DNA from: Poriferisodalis sp965208925
GTDB lineage: Bacteria; Actinomycetota; Acidimicrobiia; Acidimicrobiales; Poriferisodalaceae
Direction: 5' to 3'
DNA length: 64,000 nt
Assembly: GCF_965208925.1 (NCBI RefSeq)
Contig: NZ_OZ242364.1
Coordinates: 1,736,001-1,800,000 of the forward strand
Under the pieces are notes generated by a model that saw only the letters and a program-made list of their open reading frames with translations, did not search any database and was not told where the DNA came from. This document shows positions 45,184 through 52,700 of the stretch, in pieces; position 1 is the stretch's first letter, and each line of letters begins with the position of its first letter. The position numbers and the translations under genes are program-made.

Positions 45184-46178
45184 GCGTCGTAGACCCGAAC
45201 CGCTTGAGACCGGCGGCTGCGCGCATAGGCGGCCACCAGCAGCAGCACCGCGTACAGGAAGAACTCGGACTTGAGGAAACCGATCCAGCCGCCTTGAGTC
45301 ACCCAGCCGGGCCGGTCGACCAGCCACACCGGCAGCAGCACCAGCACCGCTGCCGCCGGCACGGTCATGATGAGCCGGCTGCCCCCGATCGCTGTGCTGC
45401 CGAACGCAATCGTCAATGCGAACAGCTTGATGGACAGTTCCTCGGGGTACAGCGATTGGTCATTGAAGTTCACCGGCACCAGCATGAGACCGCCGGCCAG
45501 GCCCGCGAGGCCGCTGCTGAGACTCACGCCGGCCAAGCGCAGCCGGTACACCGACACGCCGAAGGCTGCCGCCGCGGTCGATTCGTCCCTGGTCGCCACC
45601 AGCGCGCGCCCGATCGGCCCGGTCAGCAGCACGTGCAGCAGCCAGAAGGCGACCGCCACCCACGCCACCACAATCCAGAACTCCCAGATGTGCTCATCGT
45701 TGGTTGCGATGCCCGTCCAGGCCGGTGGGATGAACTCGCTGTCGAGCGTGACCGGCAGCGGGCCGTCGAGCTGACGCAGCACGATCGGGAACGCCACGGC
45801 CGCCGACAGGGTCAGCAATGCCAGATAGGCCTTCGGCAGGCGCAGGGCGGGCACGCCCAGCAGCGCGCCGACCGCGCAGCCCGCCGCAAAGCCGGCCAGC
45901 GGCATCAGCATCGGTGGCAGGCCGAAGTCGTTCACCGCGTGCAGCGCGGCATATGCGCCGACGCCGGTCAGTGCTCCATGGCCGACCGACAGCAGCCCCA
46001 TGCGGTGCGTCAGCAGCCAGAGCCCGGCGAACACCAGGCAGAACGCCGCGAGCTGAGTGATGTCGGTGACGAATGTCGACGACGCCTGCAGCGGCACCAC
46101 GACGACGAGTACGGCGATGACCATGAGCGATGCAGCCGTGAACAGCGCAGGCCATGGTGCTGAGTGGTCGTCTGTCAT
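45180..46178 (-). CDS. Branched-chain amino acid-type ABC permease, LivM-like
   Basis: The 332-residue integral membrane protein has about nine helices and LivM signatures 'RMGLLSVGHGALTGVGAYAA' and 'GPIGRALVATRDESTAAAAF' (the ATPase-contact loop). ATG 46178 overlaps the LivH stop (ATGA). No ATPase or binding-protein gene lies with this pair, so its partners must be elsewhere. The longer open frame extending to 47315 is LivH shadow. Confidence 0.9.
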   Translation of the reverse strand: MTDDHSAPWPALFTAASLMVIAVLVVVVPLQASSTFVTDITQLAAFCLVFAGLWLLTHRMGLLSVGHGALTGVGAYAALHAVNDFGLPPMLMPLAGFAAGCAVGALLGVPALRLPKAYLALLTLSAAVAFPIVLRQLDGPLPVTLDSEFIPPAWTGIATNDEHIWEFWIVVAWVAVAFWLLHVLLTGPIGRALVATRDESTAAAAFGVSVYRLRLAGVSLSSGLAGLAGGLMLVPVNFNDQSLYPEELSIKLFALTIAFGSTAIGGSRLIMTVPAAAVLVLLPVWLVDRPGWVTQGGWIGFLKSEFFLYAVLLLVAAYARSRRSQAVRVYDA

Positions 46179-47119
46179 GTCTGCAGTGCCCGGCGGCCGG
46201 CCTTGCGCGAGACCAGCCCGGACGGTCGTACCGACAGCACCACGATCAGCATCCCGAGTGCCCACACCAGCGTCACCTGGCTGTCTATGAAACCGACGTA
46301 ACCAGCCATCATCGTCTCGGCGAAGGCGAACAGGTAGCCCCCGGCCAGCGCCAGCGCCGGGCTGCGCAGGCCTCCGAGCGTGGCGGCTGCCAAGCCGAAG
46401 ATGAGCAGGCGTTCCATCATGTCGGGGCGGACGTTGATCTCTCCGGCAATCAGGCCGCCGGCCAGCCCGCCGAGGGCGGCCGCAACGGCCCATCCGCCCA
46501 TCACTACCCATTCGACCCGTATGCCGACGAGCGCCGAGCTGTCGCGATTGGAGGTGATCGCCCGGAACGCAAGGCCGACCTTGGTCGTGCGCTGGACCAG
46601 CGCGAGCAAGCCGATCGCCGCCAGCATCACGAGCGTCAGCCCGATGGTGTCGAACCACAGCCGCGCACCGCCGATGATGAACCGGTCGCTGTGCTCCTGG
46701 GGGAACGGCGAGCCGAGGAACCTCTGGCGACCGCCGAAGTGCTTCACGACGAAGACGCCGATCAGCAGGTAGAGCCCGAGCGTCGCGCCGATGGTCGGCA
46801 CCGGATCGCCGCGCATCGGCCGGATGACCGTGTACTCCAGCAGTGCGCCTACGGCCGCCGACACGACCACGGCTCCCGCGACTGCCGCCCAGATCGGCCA
46901 CGGTGTCGCGAATGGCGTCAGCCAGCCCGAGAACGCCACCGAAGGGTCGGCGCCCGCGGCGAACACCACGGCGATGTACGCGGAGAACATCGCCATCTGG
47001 CCCTGCGCAAGGTTCAGCACCCCGGTCGAACGGAACACCATCGAGATCGCCACCGCCAGCGCTGCATACGCGGAGCCGTTGGCGAACGAGTCGAAGACCC
47101 GCTGCAGGAACAGGGTCAC
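46175..47119 (-). CDS. Branched-chain amino acid-type ABC permease, LivH-like
   Basis: The 314-residue membrane protein starts with GTG 47119 ('TLFLQRVFDSFANGSAYAAL'). It has the LivH start 'STGVLNLAQGQMAMFSAYIA', about eight helices, and the coupling loop 'TTKVGLAFRAITSNRDSSAL'. It would pair with LivM encoded immediately after. A CACAAT hexamer lies 8 nt before the start, possibly a weak -10. It is divergent from the MTA deaminase-like gene, 66 nt apart. Confidence 0.88.
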   Translation of the reverse strand: MTLFLQRVFDSFANGSAYAALAVAISMVFRSTGVLNLAQGQMAMFSAYIAVVFAAGADPSVAFSGWLTPFATPWPIWAAVAGAVVVSAAVGALLEYTVIRPMRGDPVPTIGATLGLYLLIGVFVVKHFGGRQRFLGSPFPQEHSDRFIIGGARLWFDTIGLTLVMLAAIGLLALVQRTTKVGLAFRAITSNRDSSALVGIRVEWVVMGGWAVAAALGGLAGGLIAGEINVRPDMMERLLIFGLAAATLGGLRSPALALAGGYLFAFAETMMAGYVGFIDSQVTLVWALGMLIVVLSVRPSGLVSRKAGRRALQT

Positions 47120-47185
47120 GGCCGCAGATTGTGTCACGGGCGGGCGCGTTGACTGGAGGACAGGTGTCGGTGCGAAGATGAGGCT

Positions 47186-48532
47186 GTGCCAACCGGAACA
47201 GATGCCGCCTCCGTTGAGATTCGCTACCTCGCCGATGTCGTGCTGACCTGCGACGAGGACTTCGCGATGATCGAACGCGGGGCAGTTGACGTGGGTGCGG
47301 ATGGGCGCATCGCATGGGTCGGAGCTGCCGCCGACGCTTCGACGACCGATGCGCCGGTGATCAGCCTGGGCGGCCTGCTGATGCCGGGCCTGGTCAACAC
47401 CCATGCGCACACGCCGATGACCTTGGTGCGCGGCGCCGGCGACGGGTTGCCGCTGATGGCGTGGCTCGCCGAGGTGATGTGGCCCCGTGAAGGCCGTATG
47501 CGTCCCACCGACGCGTGGTGGGGGATGACGCTGGGCTCGGTCGAGATGCTGCGCTCGGGCGTCACCACGACCTGCGAGATGTACGCCTTCGAGCAGGACG
47601 TGATCGATGCGGGACGCAGCGCCGGTATCCGCTTGACCATGTGCCCAGGGGTGCTGTCGGTTGCGCACCTGGATGACACGGGCAGTGTCGCCGATCGCGT
47701 CGGCGAGGTCGCCGCCGTGCACGACGCGGTGAATGATCCGTCGGGCCTCGTCACCATCGGATTCGCTCCGCACTCCGCGTACGACCTCGGCGTGGGACCC
47801 TGCGCAGAGATCGCAGAAGCGGCGCGTGAGCGGGACGCACTGCTGCACATCCATGTGGCGGAGACTGCCGACGAAGGCGATTCGCTCGCCGCCACGCACG
47901 GCGGGGCCAGCGTGCCGCGACTGCTGGCCGATGCGGGGGTGCTCGACGGGCGTGTGCTCGCTGCGCACAGCGTCTGGCTGGACGATGCCGACCTCGACAT
48001 CTACGCCTCGTCGGGCGTCGCGGTGGCGCACTGCCCGGTCAGCAACATGAAGCTCGGATCCGGCGTGGCCCGGGTGCCCGAGATGCTCGAGCGCGGCATC
48101 ACCGTGTCGTTGGCCACCGACGGGCCGGCCTCAAATGACGACCTCGACATGTGGGAGGAGATCAAGATCGCCTCGCTGCTGGCCCGGGTGACTTCGCTCG
48201 ATCCCACCGTGCTGAGCGCGCAGCAGGTGATCTCCATGGCGACCTGCAACGGTGCGGAGGCGCTGGGCCTGCACACCGGGGTGCTCGCGCCCGGCCGCTG
48301 GGCCGACATGATCAGGCTCGACATCGACGACGCGGCCTTCGTGCCGGTCACCTCGCAGGCCGAGCTGATAGCCCATGTGGCCTGGGCCGGGGGCAGCCGC
48401 CATGTCACCGACGTCTGGGTGGGCGGCGAGCGAGTCGTGGCCGACCGGGTGTGCCTGACGGTCGACGAGGCACGGGCGCGCTACGAGGTACAGCATCGAG
48501 CGCAACGACTGGCACGGGAGTCGGGAACATGA
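47186..48532 (+). CDS. Amidohydrolase, 5'-methylthioadenosine/S-adenosylhomocysteine deaminase-like
   Basis: The 448-residue ATZ/TRZ-family metal-dependent deaminase has the HxH metal pair in 'LVNTHAHTPMTLVRG', a His in 'LLHIHVAETADEGD', a His in 'VLAAHSVWLDD' and the metal Asp in 'LATDGPASNDDLDMWEE', the last stretch being typical of MtaD-like and SAH deaminases. It would convert methylthioadenosine to methylthioinosine plus ammonia. GTG 47186 follows AGATGAGG. Its stop overlaps the next gene, a nucleoside phosphorylase (ATGA), which supports a salvage pathway. Confidence 0.88.
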   Translation: MPTGTDAASVEIRYLADVVLTCDEDFAMIERGAVDVGADGRIAWVGAAADASTTDAPVISLGGLLMPGLVNTHAHTPMTLVRGAGDGLPLMAWLAEVMWPREGRMRPTDAWWGMTLGSVEMLRSGVTTTCEMYAFEQDVIDAGRSAGIRLTMCPGVLSVAHLDDTGSVADRVGEVAAVHDAVNDPSGLVTIGFAPHSAYDLGVGPCAEIAEAARERDALLHIHVAETADEGDSLAATHGGASVPRLLADAGVLDGRVLAAHSVWLDDADLDIYASSGVAVAHCPVSNMKLGSGVARVPEMLERGITVSLATDGPASNDDLDMWEEIKIASLLARVTSLDPTVLSAQQVISMATCNGAEALGLHTGVLAPGRWADMIRLDIDDAAFVPVTSQAELIAHVAWAGGSRHVTDVWVGGERVVADRVCLTVDEARARYEVQHRAQRLARESGT

Positions 48533-49308
48533 GCGACACGGGTGACAACGGCGACGCAGCCGCGACGGCCGGCGAGCCGCCGCCGGTCGGGATCATCGCA
48601 GGGACCGGCTTCTACGAGCTTCCCGGCTTCACCGATGCCGAGCACCTGACGGTGAGCACCGACTGGGGCGAGGCCCACGCCATGACCGGCCGCTGGCACG
48701 GCCGGCGGATCGTCTTCGTGCCGCGTCATGGGGGCGACCATTCGATCCCGCCGTCGGCGATCAACTACCGGGCGAACATCGCCGCCATGGCGGACCTGGG
48801 GGCGGCGGCGATCTTGGCCGTCTACGTCGTCGGCTCGATGGTGCCCGAGCGGGGGACCGGCTCGTTCCTGCTGCTCGACGACTACCTGGAGTTCACAACG
48901 GGCCGCGCCGCCACGTTCTTCGACCAGCCTGGCCAGGTGGTGCACACCGACATGACGACGCCCTACGACCCGCGGCTGCGCGCCGTGCTGGCGGTGGCCG
49001 CAGATGCCGAGCACATCGACGTGGCGCAGACCGCCACGTATGTCTGCACGAACGGGCCTCGCTTCGAAACACCGGCGGAGATCCGCATGTACGCCCAGAT
49101 GGGCGGCAGCGTCGTGGGCATGACGGGCTACCCGGAAGTGGCGCTGGCCCGCGAGGCCGGCATTCCCTATGCGGGGATAGCGGTTGTGGCCAACATGGCC
49201 GCGGGCATGTTCGACGGCGAGATCTCCCATGAAGATGTAGCCGCAGCACTCGAAGCCACCAAGGAGCCGCTGTTCAAGCTGCTCGGACGCACCGTGTCGG
49301 CGATCTAG
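48529..49308 (+). CDS. MTA/MTI phosphorylase (purine nucleoside phosphorylase family)
   Basis: The 259-residue phosphorylase of the PNP/MTAP family has phosphate-site 'GIIAGTGFYELPGF', 'VPRHGGDHSIPPSAINYRAN', and the substrate stretch 'NGPRFETPAEIRMYAQMGG' with 'VVGMTGYPEVALAREAGI'. At the base-binding loop, where human MTAP has Asp220 and Asp222 to grip the 6-amino group, the sequence is VVANMAAG: Asn222 and Ala224. Asn at this site is typical of 6-oxopurine enzymes, so methylthioinosine is the likely substrate, in line with the deaminase encoded before it. It is translationally coupled by ATGA. Confidence 0.88.
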   Translation: MSDTGDNGDAAATAGEPPPVGIIAGTGFYELPGFTDAEHLTVSTDWGEAHAMTGRWHGRRIVFVPRHGGDHSIPPSAINYRANIAAMADLGAAAILAVYVVGSMVPERGTGSFLLLDDYLEFTTGRAATFFDQPGQVVHTDMTTPYDPRLRAVLAVAADAEHIDVAQTATYVCTNGPRFETPAEIRMYAQMGGSVVGMTGYPEVALAREAGIPYAGIAVVANMAAGMFDGEISHEDVAAALEATKEPLFKLLGRTVSAI

Positions 49309-49356
49309 CTGCGTGGCGGCACCCAACGACAGCGTGCCCTCGGTGTGGCAGGATAT

Positions 49357-49385
49357 GTGAACAAGTGTTGACAAGCTGATACAAG
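49357..49385 (+). promoter_or_regulatory. Candidate ArsR operator with phased ACAAG repeats
   Basis: An imperfect palindrome GTGAACAAGTGTTGAC (49357-49372, 12 of 16 positions symmetric) lies just before the ArsR gene. ACAAG occurs at 49361, 49371 and 49381, exactly 10 bp apart, on one face of the helix. ATATGTGAACA at 49353-49363 resembles ATATGTCAACA at 51304-51314 before the binding-protein gene. A TTGACA hexamer at 49368 is included. Confidence 0.5.
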
Positions 49386-49392
49386 AGCGCAC

Positions 49393-49767
49393 ATGACTGA
49401 TCCCGCCAGCGATGCCACCTTCTCCGCACTTGCTGACCAGACGCGCCGAGCCATCCTGGGCCTGATCGGCGAGCACGGCGAGCTCACCGTGGGGGAGATC
49501 GCAGCTCGGTTCGACGGCGTCGGCCGGACGGCTGTCTCCTCACACCTGCGCATCCTGCGTCTTGCAGGCCTGATCACCGAGCGTCGCGACGGCCGTTTCC
49601 GCCACTACTCGCTCACCTCGACCCCCGCGGACACAGTCGTTGCCTTCCTTGCCTCCGTGTATCAGAACTCGCTCGAGCAGCTCGCAGACGCCATGAACGA
49701 AGCGGTCGCCGTCGCTGGCAGTGGGAACGACGACGCTGGCCGGCGAGACGACGGGCTGAGCGCCTAG
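49393..49767 (+). CDS. ArsR-family transcriptional regulator
   Basis: This 124-residue winged-helix repressor has 'FSALADQTRRAILGLIGEHG', the helix-turn-helix 'LTVGEIAARFDGVGRTAVSS' and 'HLRILRLAGLITERRDGRFR'. It has no Cys metal site, so it is not a metal sensor of the classical type. It belongs to the ArsR group often found next to SRPBCC-domain genes. The following gene, 9 nt later, does carry an SRPBCC domain. It likely represses itself and the amide-uptake genes downstream. Confidence 0.88.
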   Translation: MTDPASDATFSALADQTRRAILGLIGEHGELTVGEIAARFDGVGRTAVSSHLRILRLAGLITERRDGRFRHYSLTSTPADTVVAFLASVYQNSLEQLADAMNEAVAVAGSGNDDAGRRDDGLSA

Positions 49768-49776
49768 GGGCTTGCG

Positions 49777-51213
49777 GTGGCTGAACTCGTTCTGAGCAGC
49801 GAGGTGCGGCTAGCGGCAGACCCGAGCGAGTTGTTCGCGCTGTTCGGATCCGGCGATCCATCGCTGGGCTGGCTGTTCGGCTCAGAGGCCGCGGCGCTGG
49901 CGCCCGGTGCACTCGTGCGACTCGCCCTTCCCATCGGTGAGGGATCACGGGTTCACGGAACGGCACGGGTGCTGAGCTGCAAACCGGTTCGACGGATCGA
50001 TCTGGTTCACGAATCGCCTTGGTTCGGGCATGTGGCATGCCACCTCGATCCGCTGCGCAGCGGCGGCACCCGGCTGCGGATCCGCGTCCGCATCGACGAC
50101 CGCGAGTTCATGCGGCTCGGGGCCGACCTGGGGCTCCTCGGCGGCGCCGATGCTGAGGGCTGGGAGCTGCCGCTCGGATTGCTCACGTCACTGTCGGGGA
50201 GTGCCGGGATCCTCGGGCGCTCGACGGTCAACTGCGCGCAGCTCGCCACCGAGGAGATCAACGCCGACGGCGGCGTGGCAGGTCGTGACGTTCGACTGAC
50301 GGTCGCGGACGACGCGACCGATCCCGGCACCGGCGTGGTCGCGATGCGCCGTCTCTGCGGGGTGTCGGGCATGGCAGCCGTGGTGGGCATGCATTCCTCG
50401 GCGACCTACACGGCGACCTCGCCGATCGCTGTCGCTCACGGCATCCCGTACCTCTACACGCCCACCAGCGAGGCCGTTCCGACGCATCCGCTGCTGATCC
50501 ACTTCGGCGAGCGGCCGCTCGACCAGTTGCACCGGGCCCTCCCGCTCTTGGCCGAGGTGACCGGCGGGACCCGCTGGTTCCTGGCCGGCAACGACTACTC
50601 GTGGCCCCGGGCGGTCGGCACCGCCGCTCGGGCGGTCATCGAGCGCATGGGCGGCACGGTCAGCGGCGAAGGCTACGTACCGCTGGGAACCGAGGACTTC
50701 ACGCCGGTGATCTCAGCCATCGGCCAACACGGCACTGACCACGTCGTGTCGAGCTTTGTCGGGCAGGACCACGTTCGGTTCGAGAGCGAGTTCTCGTCCT
50801 CGGGCCTTCGCTCGACCACTCGTACCTTCGCGCCGCTCATGGACGACGCCGTGGTGGAGCATCTCGGGGATTCCGCTGCAGGCATCTGGAACGCGCTCGG
50901 CTACTTCGTCGGCATGGACTCCGCAGAGAACCGTGAGTTTCTGCGGCGCTATGCAGATCGGTTCGGAGAGTGCGCTCCTCCGGTGTCCGCAGCCGCGGAA
51001 GGGGTGTACGAGGCAGTGCACACCTGGGCAGCCGCCTGCAGATCGGGCGGGGGCACCGAGCCCTCGTCGCTGCTGAGGGGATTGCGCACGAGCACCTATC
51101 GCGGTCCGCGCCGTTGCGGCCGGGGCGGATCGCTGGAGTCGCTGCTGCTGGGGGAGGCGACTCCGGCCGGGGTCCGGGTGATCGACGAGCTTCCGGTCGC
51201 AGCGCACGGCTGA
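49777..51213 (+). CDS. Fusion of SRPBCC domain and cytosolic AmiC/UrtA-like binding domain
   Basis: The 478-residue protein has no signal peptide. Residues about 1-125 are an SRPBCC (START-like) fold: 'LSSEVRLAADPSELFALFGS', 'RIDLVHESPWFGHVACHLDP', 'GTRLRIRVRIDDREF'. From about 132 it is a type I periplasmic-binding fold: 'LPLGLLTSLSGSAGILGRST', 'LATEEINADGGVAGRDVRL'. Its segment 'FLAGNDYSWPRAVG' and 'YVPLGTEDFTPVISAI' match the secreted binding protein encoded next. It therefore resembles AmiC, the cytosolic amide sensor, but joined to an SRPBCC domain and next to ArsR. I read it as an intracellular ligand sensor; this is inference. GTG 49777 has GGGG at 7 nt. Confidence 0.8.
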   Translation: MAELVLSSEVRLAADPSELFALFGSGDPSLGWLFGSEAAALAPGALVRLALPIGEGSRVHGTARVLSCKPVRRIDLVHESPWFGHVACHLDPLRSGGTRLRIRVRIDDREFMRLGADLGLLGGADAEGWELPLGLLTSLSGSAGILGRSTVNCAQLATEEINADGGVAGRDVRLTVADDATDPGTGVVAMRRLCGVSGMAAVVGMHSSATYTATSPIAVAHGIPYLYTPTSEAVPTHPLLIHFGERPLDQLHRALPLLAEVTGGTRWFLAGNDYSWPRAVGTAARAVIERMGGTVSGEGYVPLGTEDFTPVISAIGQHGTDHVVSSFVGQDHVRFESEFSSSGLRSTTRTFAPLMDDAVVEHLGDSAAGIWNALGYFVGMDSAENREFLRRYADRFGECAPPVSAAAEGVYEAVHTWAAACRSGGGTEPSSLLRGLRTSTYRGPRRCGRGGSLESLLLGEATPAGVRVIDELPVAAHG

Positions 51214-51292
51214 TTCTCAGGCGTCTGGCTGAGCCCGTCGCCTCGGCGTCACAGCCCGCTGCTCGTGCATCTCCGCGCTTGACCCGGCCCGG

Positions 51293-51329
51293 TTGACGAG
51301 ACAATATGTCAACATCTACTCACATATTG
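51293..51329 (+). promoter_or_regulatory. Promoter overlapped by a perfect 8-12-8 inverted repeat
   Basis: TTGACG (51293-51298) and TACTCA (51317-51322) are 18 nt apart and form a plausible promoter. A perfect inverted repeat with arms CAATATGT (51302-51309) and ACATATTG (51322-51329) covers the spacer and the -10. Binding there would block transcription of the binding-protein operon. The rest of 51214-51301 holds nothing clear. Confidence 0.55.
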
Positions 51330-51344
51330 GGGGAGGTTGACGCC

Positions 51345-52691
51345 GTGGGGAGCACACAGAAACCACGGACGCGGTCCCGTTTTCGAACCGCAGCCATCAT
51401 GATGGCGCTGCTGCTGGGGACGGCTGCGGCGTGCGCGACCAGCGACGATGGACCAACGGCGCCCGAACCGACAGCGGCCACTGCTGCGCCGGCAGCCGAC
51501 GAGGTCTCCACGGACACCGAGCCGGCATCGGAACCTGAGCCAGCGCCCGCAACAACCGAATCGGCTGCCGCGGCACCCGACGAACCGGCAGCGCCGTCAG
51601 GGGAGCCGGTGCGCATCGGGATTCTCTTCTCGAACAGTGGTCCCGCAGGCATCTTCGGCCAACCGACGGCGAACATCGCAGAGTTCATCACCGAAGACAT
51701 CAATGCCGCCGGCGGCATCAACGGCCGGCCGGTCGAGACGTTCCTCGCCGATGACGCCACCGACCCCGCAGTGGGGCGCCAGTCCATGGAGCAGCTCATC
51801 GAGTCGGACGGCGTCGACGTGGTGCTCGGTACCCATTCCAGCGCAACGCGTGAAGCCGCCAAGCCGCTCGCTGAGGATGCCGGTGTGCTGTACATCTACG
51901 CAGCCCTCTACGAGGGCGGCGAGTGCTCGCCGGTGATGTTCAACACGGGCGAGGTGCCCAGCCAGCAGCTCGCGCCGGTCATCCCGTGGATGATGGACGA
52001 GACCGGCGGCAACTCCTGGTTCCTGCTCGGCAACGACTACGTGTGGCCGCGTCGCAGCTTCGAGCTCGCTCGCGAGTACATCGAGGCCGCAGGCGGCGAA
52101 GTGGTCGGAGAGGAATACGTGCCGCTGGGCACTCAAGACTTCTCATCAGTCGCCCAGCAGATCGCGGGCTCGGGTGCCGATCTGATCTTCCCGGCGCTCG
52201 TCGGCGGCGATGCCATCGCCTTCGAGACCCAGGCGGTGGACTTCGGCATCGGCCAGGACGCCATTCCGCGCCTGGCGAATATCTATGAGGAGAACGTGCT
52301 CGGCGCGATGGGACCCGCGGTCACCGCCGGCATGCGCGTCACGCTGGGCTACTTCAAGGAAGTCGACAACCCGGCCAACGCCGCATTCGTGGCTCGCTAC
52401 TTCGAGCAATTCGGGGCTGACGCGCCGCCGCACATGACGTTCAGCTCGCACATCTACGACGCCGCATTGCTTTACGCCGCAGCGGCCAATGCAGCCGGCA
52501 CCACCGACACGGCGGCCGTGGCGGCCGCACTGGAAGGGCTGACCCTGTCGACTCCCACCGGCGAAATCTCCGTCACCGGCAGCCGTCACTTGGCCCAGCC
52601 GATCTACGTGGCCGAGATCCAGGCCGACGGCTCACAGCTGATCGTCAAGTCGTTCCCGTCGGTTGAGCCTGACGAGACCTGCACGCCTTAG
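51345..52691 (+). CDS. Urea/amide/branched-chain-type ABC substrate-binding lipoprotein (UrtA/AmiC-like)
   Basis: The 448-residue protein has a basic start, a hydrophobic stretch and lipobox-like 'LLLGTAAACATSDD', then a Ala/Pro/Glu-rich linker (about residues 35-95), then the binding fold ('VRIGILFSNSGPAGIFGQPT', 'SSATREAAKPLAEDAGVLYI', 'FLLGNDYVWPRRSFELAREY'). The last stretch is typical of UrtA/FmdD/AmiC urea and short-chain amide binders. GTG 51345 is chosen because GGGGAGG lies 8 nt upstream; the earlier in-frame ATG 51306 is inside the operator. It delivers the ligand to the permeases encoded next. Confidence 0.87.
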   Translation: MGSTQKPRTRSRFRTAAIMMALLLGTAAACATSDDGPTAPEPTAATAAPAADEVSTDTEPASEPEPAPATTESAAAAPDEPAAPSGEPVRIGILFSNSGPAGIFGQPTANIAEFITEDINAAGGINGRPVETFLADDATDPAVGRQSMEQLIESDGVDVVLGTHSSATREAAKPLAEDAGVLYIYAALYEGGECSPVMFNTGEVPSQQLAPVIPWMMDETGGNSWFLLGNDYVWPRRSFELAREYIEAAGGEVVGEEYVPLGTQDFSSVAQQIAGSGADLIFPALVGGDAIAFETQAVDFGIGQDAIPRLANIYEENVLGAMGPAVTAGMRVTLGYFKEVDNPANAAFVARYFEQFGADAPPHMTFSSHIYDAALLYAAAANAAGTTDTAAVAAALEGLTLSTPTGEISVTGSRHLAQPIYVAEIQADGSQLIVKSFPSVEPDETCTP

Positions 52692-52700
52692 CGGGTTCCA

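Noticed and set aside
45180..47315. One 711-codon permease
   Set aside because: Only the last 332 codons read as LivM. The rest is a shadow of LivH in another frame.
49368..49373. TTGACA as the -35 of a standard ArsR promoter
   Set aside because: No -10 fits at 16-19 nt downstream, because the ATG at 49393 comes too soon. The hexamer is better explained as part of the dyad.
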